Assembly (NCBI RefSeq): GCF_000188015.2
Contig: NZ_AEUX02000005.1
Location: 186,001 to 250,000, forward strand
Reading direction: 5' to 3'
Source: Streptococcus ictaluri 707-05
Lineage (GTDB): Bacteria > Bacillota > Bacilli > Lactobacillales > Streptococcaceae
Length of the DNA stretch: 64,000 nucleotides
Below, one piece after another: positions 1 through 8,080 of this stretch. Positions within the stretch are counted from its first letter, which is position 1, and each line of letters begins with the position of its first letter. The notes beneath the pieces are model-generated. The model was not told the origin of the DNA and made no database searches. It was given only the letters and a program-made list of their open reading frames with translations. Position numbers and translations under genes: made by a program.

Positions 1-720
1 AAAACTAATGGTTCCTGTCCAGGTTGCTAGTGTTAGAGGGACTTCGGAAAAATTGATAAAAGCATCTAAAGAATAGTTAAAAAGGTCCCAAAAGCGCCAG
101 CTGCTTTTCCCATGTTGGCGTTCTCTATTTTCAAAGCTAATATAGGTAACCTTATAGCCTACCCAAGAAAAAATCCCTTTTGAAAAACGATTGACCTCTC
201 CCAACTCTAAAATGCTATCAAGGACTTGGCGGGTCATTAGACGATAATCACGGACACCATCAACAATGTCAGTGTCTGATAACTTATTGACCAAACGGTA
301 GAAGGACTTGGAGAAAAAAGAACGAAGGCGAGGTTCTCCTTGACGATTTTGCCTTCTTGTTCCGACCACATCATAACCTTCTTTTAAAGTAGAAAACATG
401 AGGGGTAAGAGTTCAGGAGGATCTTGTAGATCCACATCCATAACGGTAATGTAGTTTCCTTTAGCTTCTTCTAAACCTGCTAAAATACCGGCCTCTTTTC
501 CGAAATGGCGTGATAAGGCTAGATAATGAATATTTGAACGCTGTTTTGATAATTGTCGCAGCAGATCGAGGGTTTGATCAGTTGAGCCATCATCAATAAA
601 AAGGTATTCAAAGGACAACTCTTTAGCCATTGCCTCTTCAATTTGTTGCATTTCCTCGAGAAAAGGAAGGATAGTCTCTTCCTCGTTAAAACAAGGAACA
701 ATCACAGAAAGTAAGGTCAT
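1..720 (-). CDS. GT2 polyprenyl-phosphate glycosyltransferase (C-terminus beyond window)
   Basis: The minus frame is open from an ATG at 720 to the window edge (240 codons, no stop). It reads as a family 2 glycosyltransferase of the bactoprenol glucosyltransferase / DPM1 type. The N-terminus has the nucleotide-binding start SVIVPCFNEEE and IDDGSTD. The divalent-metal motif DVDLQDPPEL lies near residue 100, and RRQNRQGEPRLRSFFSK follows. The visible end, WRFWDLFNYSLDAFINFSEVPL, leads into the amphipathic helix and two C-terminal membrane helices usual for the family. Enzymes of this type move a sugar from UDP-sugar to undecaprenyl phosphate on the inner membrane face for later cell-surface decoration. 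The acceptor polymer cannot be told from the sequence. Confidence 0.85.
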   Translation of the reverse strand, partial: MTLLSVIVPCFNEEETILPFLEEMQQIEEAMAKELSFEYLFIDDGSTDQTLDLLRQLSKQRSNIHYLALSRHFGKEAGILAGLEEAKGNYITVMDVDLQDPPELLPLMFSTLKEGYDVVGTRRQNRQGEPRLRSFFSKSFYRLVNKLSDTDIVDGVRDYRLMTRQVLDSILELGEVNRFSKGIFSWVGYKVTYISFENRERQHGKSSWRFWDLFNYSLDAFINFSEVPLTLATWTGTISF

Positions 721-811
721 AGGCGTCCCTTTCTAGTCTTTTGACAAATTGTAACACAAAAGTTGAGATATTTCAAAAAGCTAACAAAAAGAGCGTTTAA
801 GTACTATAAGT

Positions 812-846
812 AAAAAACTGCTTGGGATAATCCCAAGCAGTTTTTG
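812..846 (-). terminator. Rho-independent terminator of the nuclease gene
   Basis: A 9-bp G+C-containing stem (CTGCTTGGG / CCCAAGCAG) with loop ATAAT is flanked by A5 on the left and T5 on the right. It lies immediately after the nuclease stop codon (849-851). It could also stop transcription from the other strand. Confidence 0.8.
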
Positions 847-848
847 TA

Positions 849-2025
849 TTAGTTGATTGGCTCTGAACTAGAATGTTTTTTACCTCTGTTTAAAGCTTCT
901 TGTTCAGTCATTTCCATGACTCTATCTAAATTTGCTGATGATGGCATATTTTCCTTTTTGTACCAGTAGACATCAGAACGCCCATTGCTTGCTACGTAAA
1001 CAGTTGTTTGAGAAGCTGCATCACTTGCTGTTTCAGCAGTTGCTTCTTCAGTCGTGTCAGCAGCATTTGTGTCTTCAGTTTCGATAAGTTCTTCAGCGTT
1101 ATCTTGGATACTTTCATTATCAGTTTCTACTGGAGCAGTTGCTTCAGCAGCGTCTACAAGAGTTGCTTCAGATAATAAGCCACCAGCTTGGTAATTGATG
1201 TTAAAGCCATTGGCAGTATTGAAAACGCGAACAGTTTCGTCAATCACGCCATCAGATGATAAGGCAGAAACAAGAACATGACGAGGGATTAATTCAGTTC
1301 CTACATAGACAGGCACTGCTTTATAGTAAACATGAACAGTAGGGTTTTTCTTGATATGGTCCATGACTTTATTTTCAATATATTGCATGCCACCTTTACG
1401 GTCGTTGTTGCCAACATTTTGAGTTCGTGTGCCAGTCACAAGATTGTTTCGGTATGGGCGACCACCTATGCTATCAGCGATTAGGTGGCTGCGGTCAAAG
1501 AGGTAACCATTACGAATTTTCCCATTACTTAAAGCGATGCTTACCATTTGGTTGTTTGGTAGACGTTTTACTTTTCTTGGGCTGTGTTTATAGTCAGCTT
1601 CTGTTGCAGCAAGACCAGTCTCTTTAAATTGGTAAGAGTACCAGCCGCTTGGGTTGTAGTCTTTTTCCCATTTCTCACGATAGCCAGCTGACATGTCAAT
1701 CATATCTTTGGTAATAATCCCGTAGGCGGTTCCAGAACGTCCATACCCATCTAAATCAGAATAATGAATTTCAGAAACTTTTACAGGTCTTGTGCTAGTT
1801 CCGCTTTTTCGATAGACTTTTTCGGTAGTTTTTTGCAACTCAGGAAAAGTTTCTTTTTGAAGATTAGCTTTTCCTTCAATGACGTAGTAATCGGGATGCT
1901 GAGCCAAACTCCAATTTTGAGAGAGCTGAGCTTCTTGAGCATAAGTAATCCTGTCGCTAGTTCCATTAATAGGAATAAATCCTAAAGATGGAACGGGAAA
2001 AGAACTTCCCTCTTTGTTTAGACAT
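849..2025 (-). pseudogene. DNA/RNA non-specific endonuclease, signal-peptide region frameshifted
   Basis: The body is a beta-beta-alpha-metal nuclease related to streptococcal secreted DNases: FDRSHLIADSIGG carries the catalytic His, and TGTRTQNVGNND the metal-ligand Asn. A Glu/Thr/Ala-rich linker and a C-terminal VYVASNGRSDVYWYKKE module follow, as in other streptococcal exonucleases. The nuclease frame is open up to GTG 2066, which has no Shine-Dalgarno sequence and lies on a possible -10 box (TATACT). The good start is ATG 2025, with AAGGAGG seven bases upstream, but that frame (MSKQRGKFFSRSIFRIYSY) stops at 1968. Downstream, DRITYAQE in the nuclease frame looks like a signal-peptidase site. 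I infer a small deletion that removed the hydrophobic core and broke the frame between about 1968 and 2000, so the enzyme is probably not exported. Confidence 0.7.
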
Positions 2026-2066
2026 TCTGAGTCCTCCTTTTTTTGTTTACTAGTTAAGTATATCAC

Positions 2067-2337
2067 GGTTGATGATAAAAACTATAAATTTAATAAAAAT
2101 AATTTTTATACAATTTAATTTTAACTAATAGGTCTGAATCAGTGACAAAAAAACAAAAACAAGATAAATAATAAGATAATAAATGAAAACTCATTTTTGA
2201 AAAACCTGTAATAATAGTGTTTCAAAGAAAATTAATAATTTTATAGTTATTTTAATTTAATAAAAATAAGAAGTCGAAAAAATGTTGAAAAAACTTTTTT
2301 CTTTTAAGTCTGAGACAGTTTAGTTACTGATAGCATA
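2067..2337. other. AT-rich intergenic region
   Basis: About 270 bases of very AT-rich DNA lie between the nuclease gene and the glyoxalase terminator. I see no open frame with a ribosome-binding site and no convincing RNA structure. The only signal is TATACT on the minus strand at about 2057-2062, a possible -10 for the nuclease gene. Confidence 0.5.
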
Positions 2338-2364
2338 TAAAAAAACAGAAGCTTGAGCTTCTGT
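2338..2364 (-). terminator. Terminator after the glyoxalase gene
   Basis: The perfect stem ACAGAAGC / GCTTCTGT with a TTGA loop is followed on the minus strand by a T-run (A-run 2338-2345 on the plus strand). It ends the nitroreductase-glyoxalase transcript. Confidence 0.85.
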
Positions 2365-2372
2365 TCTCATGA

Positions 2373-2750
2373 TTATTTGTTTAAATCAATCACTTCAATC
2401 TTGTAACCATCTGGATCTTGAACGAAGTAGTAGCGCGCTGATTGATCAGTTAAGCCTTTAATATCAGTGACTGGAAAGCCTGCTTGACGATGTTTTTCAT
2501 GGTCTGCTTCAAATTGGTCAGAACCAAGAGCGATATGCCCATAGCCATCTCCTAAATCGTAATCACCGTGCCCATAGTTATAAGTTAATTCTAACTCATA
2601 GCTTTCTCCCTCTAATGCCAAATACACCAAAGTAAATTGACTGTCTGGGAAATCTCTGCGACGCGTTTCTTTGAATGGAAAAGCGCTTGTGTAAAATGCT
2701 ACGGATTTTTCAAGGTCTTTAACGCGAATACAAGTGTGCAATGCTTTCAT
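2373..2750 (-). CDS. gloA: Lactoylglutathione lyase (glyoxalase I family)
   Basis: This 125-residue protein has the single-domain VOC / glyoxalase I fold length. It starts MKALHTCIRVKDLEKSVAFY, where the His is a metal ligand. YELELTYNYG holds a metal-binding Glu, GYGHIALG a metal His, and QDPDGYKIEVIDLN the last Glu. Glyoxalase I converts the methylglyoxal hemithioacetal to S-lactoylthiol, detoxifying a by-product of glycolysis. It lies 10 bases downstream of a nitroreductase gene on the same strand and probably shares its transcript. Confidence 0.9.
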   Translation of the reverse strand: MKALHTCIRVKDLEKSVAFYTSAFPFKETRRRDFPDSQFTLVYLALEGESYELELTYNYGHGDYDLGDGYGHIALGSDQFEADHEKHRQAGFPVTDIKGLTDQSARYYFVQDPDGYKIEVIDLNK

Positions 2751-2760
2751 AATAGCCTCC

Positions 2761-3429
2761 TTATTTAGCTACCGAAATCACCTCTTCTCGAGGTTTACGG
2801 ACTTGAGCATGTTTAGGGTCTCTTAGGCGATAACCTAAAGATAACATGCTAGCAATACCTTCTTTGTCTTTATTAATGATACCATGATTTGCCAAAATAG
2901 TGTCAACTTTTGCATAGTCAAAGCCTTCAATTGGGCAAGAATCAATGCCGATAAGAGCAGCAGTCATCATCATATTGCCAAGGGCAATATAGGTTTGCTT
3001 AGCAGTCCAATCAAATAAAGCTCGGGGACTATCAGCCATTTCCATATCATTTTTTTGGAAGGATTCATAAAGCTTGATACGGCTATCTAGCCCTTTACCT
3101 TCTTCAATACCACGTCTTAATAAGCTATTTTTAATAGATAGACCATCATAACGTGCATTTTTTTCAGCAACTAGGAGAATAAAGTGGCTAGCAGTCTCAA
3201 GTTGATATTGGGCACCCCAGGCAACCTCTTTAATTTCATTTTTGACAGCTTCATTTTCTAATACGATGAAACGCCATGCTTCAAGGCCGACAGATGAAGG
3301 GCTTAGCCAGGCAGCATCTAAAATTAGCTGCAAGTCTTCTTCAGGGATTTTGTGGTCATTGTAGACGCGAACAGCTGTGCGAAATTTGAAAGCATCTTGA
3401 AGTTTTTGTGTCATGGATTCTTTTGTCAT
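2761..3429 (-). CDS. Nitroreductase family NAD(P)H:FMN oxidoreductase
   Basis: The 222-residue protein has the nitroreductase-fold signatures: FKFRTAVRVYND at the N-terminus (FMN phosphate contact), WLSPSSVGLEAWRF, and GIDSCPIEGFDYAKV in the C-terminal half. YRLRDPKHAQVRKPREEVI forms the end. Members are homodimers that reduce nitro-compounds or quinones using FMN; the natural substrate here is unknown. The start ATG at 3429 is followed in frame by a second Met (residue 6), so either could be used. It is first of a probable two-gene unit with the glyoxalase gene. Confidence 0.88.
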   Translation of the reverse strand: MTKESMTQKLQDAFKFRTAVRVYNDHKIPEEDLQLILDAAWLSPSSVGLEAWRFIVLENEAVKNEIKEVAWGAQYQLETASHFILLVAEKNARYDGLSIKNSLLRRGIEEGKGLDSRIKLYESFQKNDMEMADSPRALFDWTAKQTYIALGNMMMTAALIGIDSCPIEGFDYAKVDTILANHGIINKDKEGIASMLSLGYRLRDPKHAQVRKPREEVISVAK

Positions 3430-3523
3430 GTGAAATTCCTATATTTCTATTTATTACTAAAGTGAGTGATGATAAGTTTTTGAATGAATGTTTGAAAAAG
3501 TTTTACAATAATAACAAATCTAA

Positions 3524-4609
3524 TTAACCTTCAAAATAAAGCAGTTCTTTAGGAGTATGAGTAAAGACTTCAAAGCCATTTTTAGTCACGTGACCGCAAT
3601 CTTCAATACGAACGCCTACTTTTTCTGGTATGTAAATGCCAGGTTCAACAGAGAAGCACATGCCTTCTTCAAGAACTAAATCATTTCCTGCCATAATTGA
3701 TGGGAATTCATGTACATCCATGCCAATACCGTGTCCTAAACGGTGATTAAAGAAATCACCATAACCAGCTTTTTCAATGACCTGTCTTGCGGTCGCATCA
3801 ACTTCTGCAGCTGTAACACCTGGTTTGATAAAGTCAAGGGCCGTTAATTGAGCTTCTAAGCACAGCTTATAAATGTCTTGCTTGAATTGATCGGGTTTAC
3901 CAATAGCCACGGTACGGGTCATGTCACTGGTATAGCCTAGGGTTTCGATCCCTAAATCAAAAAGTAAAAGAGCGTTGTTTTCGATGGTGTTGGTTCCTGG
4001 AATGCCATGAGGGTTGGCAGCGTTATTGCCAGTTAAAACCATGGTTTCAAAGCTCATTTTAGAAATGCCTTGCTTTTTCATCTCAAATTCAATTTGAGCA
4101 ATGATATCTGTTTCTGTTGCTTTCAAGGAAATGGCATCAACCCCTACTCGAACAGCCTTATCAGCAAACTCCCCAGCAATGATCATTTTTTTGATTTCAT
4201 CTTCTGATTTCATCAAGCGCATGCGTTGCACATAGGGAGTGAGGTTTTCAAAGTGTCCTGAAAAAATGCTTTGCAAGCCTTGGAATTTTGACACATTGAG
4301 ATGATCAAACTCAGCAAAGATTCTTGAAGCATGGGTGTTTGGAAGTACAGAGCGAATCTTTTCCCAAGGATTTTCAGAATCCATATAGCCAAAAACAGGA
4401 AAAGAGACTGTTTGGCTAGCTCTAGTAACTTCCAATGCGGGAACAAAGAGGACAGGTGCTAAATCTTGGTAGACGAAAAGAAATAATTGCCTTTCATGAG
4501 GGTCACAGAAAAAGCCTGTTAAATAATTGATAGTGACAGGGTCAGAAAAGATAGCTAATTGTGCTTCTTCTTGAGTAAGGTATGAGCGGATTTGATCTAA
4601 TTTTGTCAT
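3524..4609 (-). CDS. pepQ: Xaa-Pro dipeptidase
   Basis: The 361-residue protein is a full-length M24B metallopeptidase. An N-terminal creatinase-like domain (about 1-130) is followed by the pita-bread catalytic domain. The five metal ligands can be placed: LLFDLGIETLGYTSDMTRT (two Asp), GHGIGMDVHE (His), MCFSVEPGIY (Glu) and GVRIEDCGHV (Glu). It cleaves dipeptides with C-terminal proline in the cytoplasm, finishing casein or host peptide breakdown. The pepQ gene points away from ccpA, the arrangement known in streptococci and lactococci, where CcpA may act on both; here a protease relic has room between them. Confidence 0.93.
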   Translation of the reverse strand: MTKLDQIRSYLTQEEAQLAIFSDPVTINYLTGFFCDPHERQLFLFVYQDLAPVLFVPALEVTRASQTVSFPVFGYMDSENPWEKIRSVLPNTHASRIFAEFDHLNVSKFQGLQSIFSGHFENLTPYVQRMRLMKSEDEIKKMIIAGEFADKAVRVGVDAISLKATETDIIAQIEFEMKKQGISKMSFETMVLTGNNAANPHGIPGTNTIENNALLLFDLGIETLGYTSDMTRTVAIGKPDQFKQDIYKLCLEAQLTALDFIKPGVTAAEVDATARQVIEKAGYGDFFNHRLGHGIGMDVHEFPSIMAGNDLVLEEGMCFSVEPGIYIPEKVGVRIEDCGHVTKNGFEVFTHTPKELLYFEG

Positions 4610-4875
4610 AGAGAAACCTTCTTTCTGACTACTATTTTTTCAAATTCTTTTTAAAAAATCAAGCTTATGGGCAATATTTCCTATAATTGATGAAAACCTT
4701 TTCTAAAGTGACAAAAAAGCGCATTTTAGAAGTCAAAAAGAAAGTAGTATAGGCTTATTTAGTCATTTGCTTTACTTTTATCTTAGTTTGTGTTAATTTT
4801 ATAATCATAAATTTATAAGGTAAAACTTTTCACTTTATAGACCATTAGTAAGTTTTCAAAGAACAGGAGAAAAAG

Positions 4876-5234
4876 ATGCAACACATTATTAAAGAAACCC
4901 CTCTCAAAGTCACTCGAGTTATAGTTGCCTTATTACTGGCAATTCTAGCCTTGTTAAGCCTAATTCAAAGTGATGCTCCAATAGCTTTTTTAAGTCACTT
5001 TTTTGGAAGCTATGAATCTTTGGATCACTTGTTGGTGCTTTGCTATTTGGACTTATGCATTATCAAGCCTTTGAGGGGAATCTCTATCAATGTTTGGTGG
5101 TGACAGGTATTGGACGCTTGCCTTTTACCTATCTATGGTTTAAAACAGCTAGTTTAAGAGGAGGCATTTATGCTCATATCTGCTATGATTATTTTTTATT
5201 TATAGCAGTCTTGCTTTTTCATTTTGGGCATTAA
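4876..5234 (+). pseudogene. CPBP-family intramembrane protease relic, frameshifted and internally deleted
   Basis: The first frame from ATG 4876 (good AACAGGAG site) gives a membrane segment VIVALLLAILALLSL and then drifts. From about 5006 another frame reads IFGSLVGALLFGLMHYQAF and later GGIYAHICYDYFLF, the second and third conserved motifs of CPBP (Abi/CAAX-like) membrane proteases. The essential first motif with EExxxR is absent, and the two parts are out of frame. The gene has therefore lost an internal block and cannot make an active protease. A relic of a bacteriocin-immunity-type or prenyl-protease-like gene is the best description. Confidence 0.7.
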
Positions 5235-5429
5235 ATGATATCGGTTCAAAGTCAAGATTTATTCTTGGCTTTTTTAATGGAAATCATGATGAGGCTGTAT
5301 AAAGTTTCACATTTTATCAAAAGATTCTTAATTTTCATATTTTTTGACAAGAAAATGCTTTGTCATTGTTATGAATTTGACTTGTTAGACAAAGCTTTGA
5401 AAACTTTTTCAAAAATTAACTTTTAATAC

Positions 5430-5458
5430 TTGAAAGTGTTTACAATTCATGCTAAAAT
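5430..5458 (+). promoter_or_regulatory. ccpA promoter overlapped by a cre site
   Basis: TTGAAA (5430-5435) and TAAAAT (5453-5458) are separated by 17 bases. TGAAAGTGTTTACA at 5431-5444 matches the catabolite-responsive element consensus TGWAANCGNTNWCA at 13 of 14 positions and covers the -35 box. CcpA bound here would block its own transcription. Just downstream, at 5464-5482, lies a second dyad (TTGAAA, 7 bases, TTTCAA) that could be an auxiliary site. Confidence 0.7.
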
Positions 5459-5501
5459 AATTTTTGAAAGCGTCATTTTCAATTAGAAAGGAAGACAACT
5501 A

Positions 5502-6503
5502 ATGAATACAGATGATACAATCACGATTTATGATGTCGCCCGTGAAGCAGGGGTTTCCATGGCAACCGTCAGTCGTGTTGTGAACGGTAATAAAAACGTT
5601 AAAGAAAACACGCGTAAGAAAGTCTTAGAAGTTATTGATCGATTAGATTATAGACCAAATGCGGTTGCACGTGGCTTAGCCAGCAAAAAAACAACAACAG
5701 TTGGTGTTGTGATCCCAAACATTGCTAACAGCTATTTCTCTATTCTTGCTAAAGGGATTGATGATATTGCAGCCATGTATAAATATAATATCGTTCTTGC
5801 TTCAAGTGATGAAGATGATGACAAGGAGGTTAATGTTGTTAACACCCTATTTGCCAAGCAAGTAGATGGTATCATTTTCATGGGACACCATTTGACTGAA
5901 AAAATCCGTGCGGAATTTTCACGTTCACGTACACCGATTGTTTTGGCAGGAACCGTTGACTTAGATCATCAGCTACCAAGTGTTAACATCGATTACAAGG
6001 CAGCTGTTTCAAATGTCATTGATATTTTAGCTGAAAATCATAAGAGCATTGCCTTTGTCTCTGGTCCATTAATCGATGACATTAATGGGAAAGTACGTTT
6101 GATTGGTTACAAAGAGGGACTTAAAAACAATAAGCTTGATTTTAAAGAAGGTCTGGTTTTTGAAGCCAACTATTCTTACAAAGATGGGTTTGAATTGGCA
6201 CAGCGCATGATTAACTCAGGAGCAACTGCCGCTTATGTGGCTGAAGATGAGTTAGCAGCAGGTCTTTTGAATGGCTTGTTTGAAGCTGGAAAATCAGTTC
6301 CAGAAGACTTTGAAATTATCACTAGCAATGATTCGCCAGTTGTTCAATACACACGTCCAAACTTGAGTTCTATCAGCCAACCTGTATATGACTTGGGAGC
6401 TGTCAGCATGCGCATGTTGACGAAAATCATGAACAAAGAAGAGTTGGAAGAAAAAGAAATTCTATTGAATCACGGCATCAAAAAGCGTGGGACTACCAAG
6501 TAA
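5502..6503 (+). CDS. ccpA: Catabolite control protein A
   Basis: The 333-residue LacI/GalR regulator has the full family length. Residues 7-27 are the DNA-binding helix-turn-helix (TIYDVAREAGVSMATVSRVV), followed by the hinge helix region NAVARGLASKKT. The core is a periplasmic-binding-like domain containing TTTVGVVIPNIANSYFS. CcpA with HPr-Ser46-P binds cre sites to repress or activate carbon-use and virulence genes. The ATG has AGAAAGGAAG upstream. A cre site over its own promoter (5431-5444) suggests autoregulation, and the alpha-amylase gene that follows is a plausible target. Confidence 0.96.
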   Translation: MNTDDTITIYDVAREAGVSMATVSRVVNGNKNVKENTRKKVLEVIDRLDYRPNAVARGLASKKTTTVGVVIPNIANSYFSILAKGIDDIAAMYKYNIVLASSDEDDDKEVNVVNTLFAKQVDGIIFMGHHLTEKIRAEFSRSRTPIVLAGTVDLDHQLPSVNIDYKAAVSNVIDILAENHKSIAFVSGPLIDDINGKVRLIGYKEGLKNNKLDFKEGLVFEANYSYKDGFELAQRMINSGATAAYVAEDELAAGLLNGLFEAGKSVPEDFEIITSNDSPVVQYTRPNLSSISQPVYDLGAVSMRMLTKIMNKEELEEKEILLNHGIKKRGTTK

Positions 6504-6529
6504 AATCTGCCCTACAGGCAGATTTTTTT
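6502..6529 (+). terminator. Terminator after ccpA
   Basis: AATCTGCC / GGCAGATT forms an 8-bp stem with a five-base loop and is followed by T7. It sits in the 37 bases between ccpA and the amylase gene and overlaps the ccpA stop codon, so amylase expression from the ccpA promoter would depend on readthrough. Confidence 0.8.
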
Positions 6530-6540
6530 AGGAGAAAAAG

Positions 6541-8004
6541 ATGAGCAATCCTCTATTAATGCAAGCTTTTGAATGGTACTTACCAGCTGATAGCAATCAC
6601 TGGAATTACCTCAAAGAACAAATTCCTGAGTGGCAAGCTTTAGGGGTGGACCAAATGTGGCTACCACCAGCTTTTAAAGCAACAGGTGTAAATGATGTTG
6701 GCTATGGCGTTTATGATTTGTTTGATCTTGGTGAGTTTGATCAAAATGGTACTGTACCAACTAAATATGGGAATAAAGATCAATATCTTGATTTGATTGC
6801 ATCCTTAAAAGAAGCTGGTATTAAGCCAATTGCAGACATTGTCCTTAACCACAAAGCCAACGGGGATCATAAAGAAGTTTTTTCGGTCATTAAAATGAAC
6901 CTTCTCAATCGTCAAGAAGCTTTATCGGAGCTCTATGAGATTGAAGGTTGGACAGGCTTTGATTTCCCAGGCAGGCAGGATCGTTATAATGATTTTAAGT
7001 GGCATTGGTATCACTTCACAGGTCTTGATTATGATGCTAGAACAAATGAAACAGGCATCTACATGATTACCGGAGATAATAAAGGTTGGGCTGCTAATGA
7101 GCTCATTGATGATGAAAACGGTAATTTTGATTACTTGATGTATAATGATATCGATTTTAAGCATCCCGAAGTGATTAAAAACCTTCAAGATTGGGCTAAG
7201 TGGTTCATTGAAACAAGTGGCATAGAAGGTTTTAGATTAGATGCTATCAAACATATTGATTCTTTCTTTATTCAAACTTTTATTAATGATATCAGAAGTC
7301 AAATCAAACCTGATTTAGCGGTTTTTGGGGAATATTGGAAATCTGATAAGAGTTCAGTGGAAGACTATCTTTTAGCTACCAATGCTCAATTTTCGTTGGT
7401 GGATGTGGCTCTTCACTTGACCTTTTTTAGGGCTAGCCAAAGTGGTCGTGATTTTGATTTGACCACTATTTTTCAAGGAAGTTTGGTGGCTAGTAGACCA
7501 GATTTAGCAGTAACTTTTGTGGATAACCATGATACTCAAAGAGGGCAAGCGCTTGAATCAACAGTAGAGGAGTGGTTTAAGCCTCTAGCTTATGGCTTGA
7601 TTTTATTGAGACAAGAAGGGTTGCCATGCCTTTTTTATGGTGATTATTTTGGGATTTCAGGGGATTTTGCTCAGGATAGCTTCAAAGACGTCATTAGCAA
7701 AATGGCTCTTCTTCGTCAAAAGCTAGTTTATGGTCAACAGGTCGATTACTTTGACCATGCTAATTGTATTGCTTGGACTTGTCTTGGAGACGAGGAGCAT
7801 CCAAATGCCTTAGCTGTTATTCTATCTAATGGAGATGAGGGATGGAAACGCCTAGAAATCGGGCAAGATTATAGTGGTCAACTTTTTGTTGATTACTTGG
7901 GAAATTGTTCTGAGGAGATTCAAATTTCAGAAGATGGATGGGCTGACTTTAAAGTAGAAGCAGGCTCTATATCGGCTTGGATTCCTAAAAGTCTTACTCT
8001 TTAA
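6541..8004 (+). CDS. Cytoplasmic alpha-amylase (GH13)
   Basis: The 487-residue protein has no signal peptide and starts directly with MSNPLLMQAFEWYLPADSNHW, so it acts on internal or imported glucans. The GH13 regions are ADIVLNHKA (I), EGFRLDAIKHI with the nucleophile Asp (II), LAVFGEYWKS with the acid/base Glu (III) and TFVDNHDTQRG (IV). The C-terminal beta domain ends DGWADFKVEAGSISAWIPK. Length and motifs match the liquefying cytoplasmic amylases of streptococci and Bacillus. It follows ccpA by 37 bases, with a terminator between. Its AGGAG site is 5 bases before ATG. Confidence 0.92.
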   Translation: MSNPLLMQAFEWYLPADSNHWNYLKEQIPEWQALGVDQMWLPPAFKATGVNDVGYGVYDLFDLGEFDQNGTVPTKYGNKDQYLDLIASLKEAGIKPIADIVLNHKANGDHKEVFSVIKMNLLNRQEALSELYEIEGWTGFDFPGRQDRYNDFKWHWYHFTGLDYDARTNETGIYMITGDNKGWAANELIDDENGNFDYLMYNDIDFKHPEVIKNLQDWAKWFIETSGIEGFRLDAIKHIDSFFIQTFINDIRSQIKPDLAVFGEYWKSDKSSVEDYLLATNAQFSLVDVALHLTFFRASQSGRDFDLTTIFQGSLVASRPDLAVTFVDNHDTQRGQALESTVEEWFKPLAYGLILLRQEGLPCLFYGDYFGISGDFAQDSFKDVISKMALLRQKLVYGQQVDYFDHANCIAWTCLGDEEHPNALAVILSNGDEGWKRLEIGQDYSGQLFVDYLGNCSEEIQISEDGWADFKVEAGSISAWIPKSLTL

Positions 8005-8009
8005 AAAAC

Positions 8010-8036
8010 AAAATCAGTCTAAGGGCTGATTTTTTG
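8010..8036 (+). terminator. Terminator after the amylase gene
   Basis: AAATCAG and CTGATTTTTT form a short hairpin with an 8-base loop ending in T6, starting 5 bases after the amylase stop codon. Confidence 0.7.
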
Positions 8037-8080
8037 TTGCTAGAGTGAAAAATCCTTTAAAATAGGCTATAATAGACAGT

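Noticed and set aside
849..2066. GTG 2066 as true start of the nuclease
   Set aside because: There is no Shine-Dalgarno sequence, it lies on a possible -10 box, and a strong site with ATG 2025 exists just downstream in another frame.
5235..5426. 63-codon open frame between the CPBP relic and ccpA
   Set aside because: No ribosome-binding site, no recognisable pattern, and its end runs up to the ccpA promoter; probably chance in AT-rich DNA.
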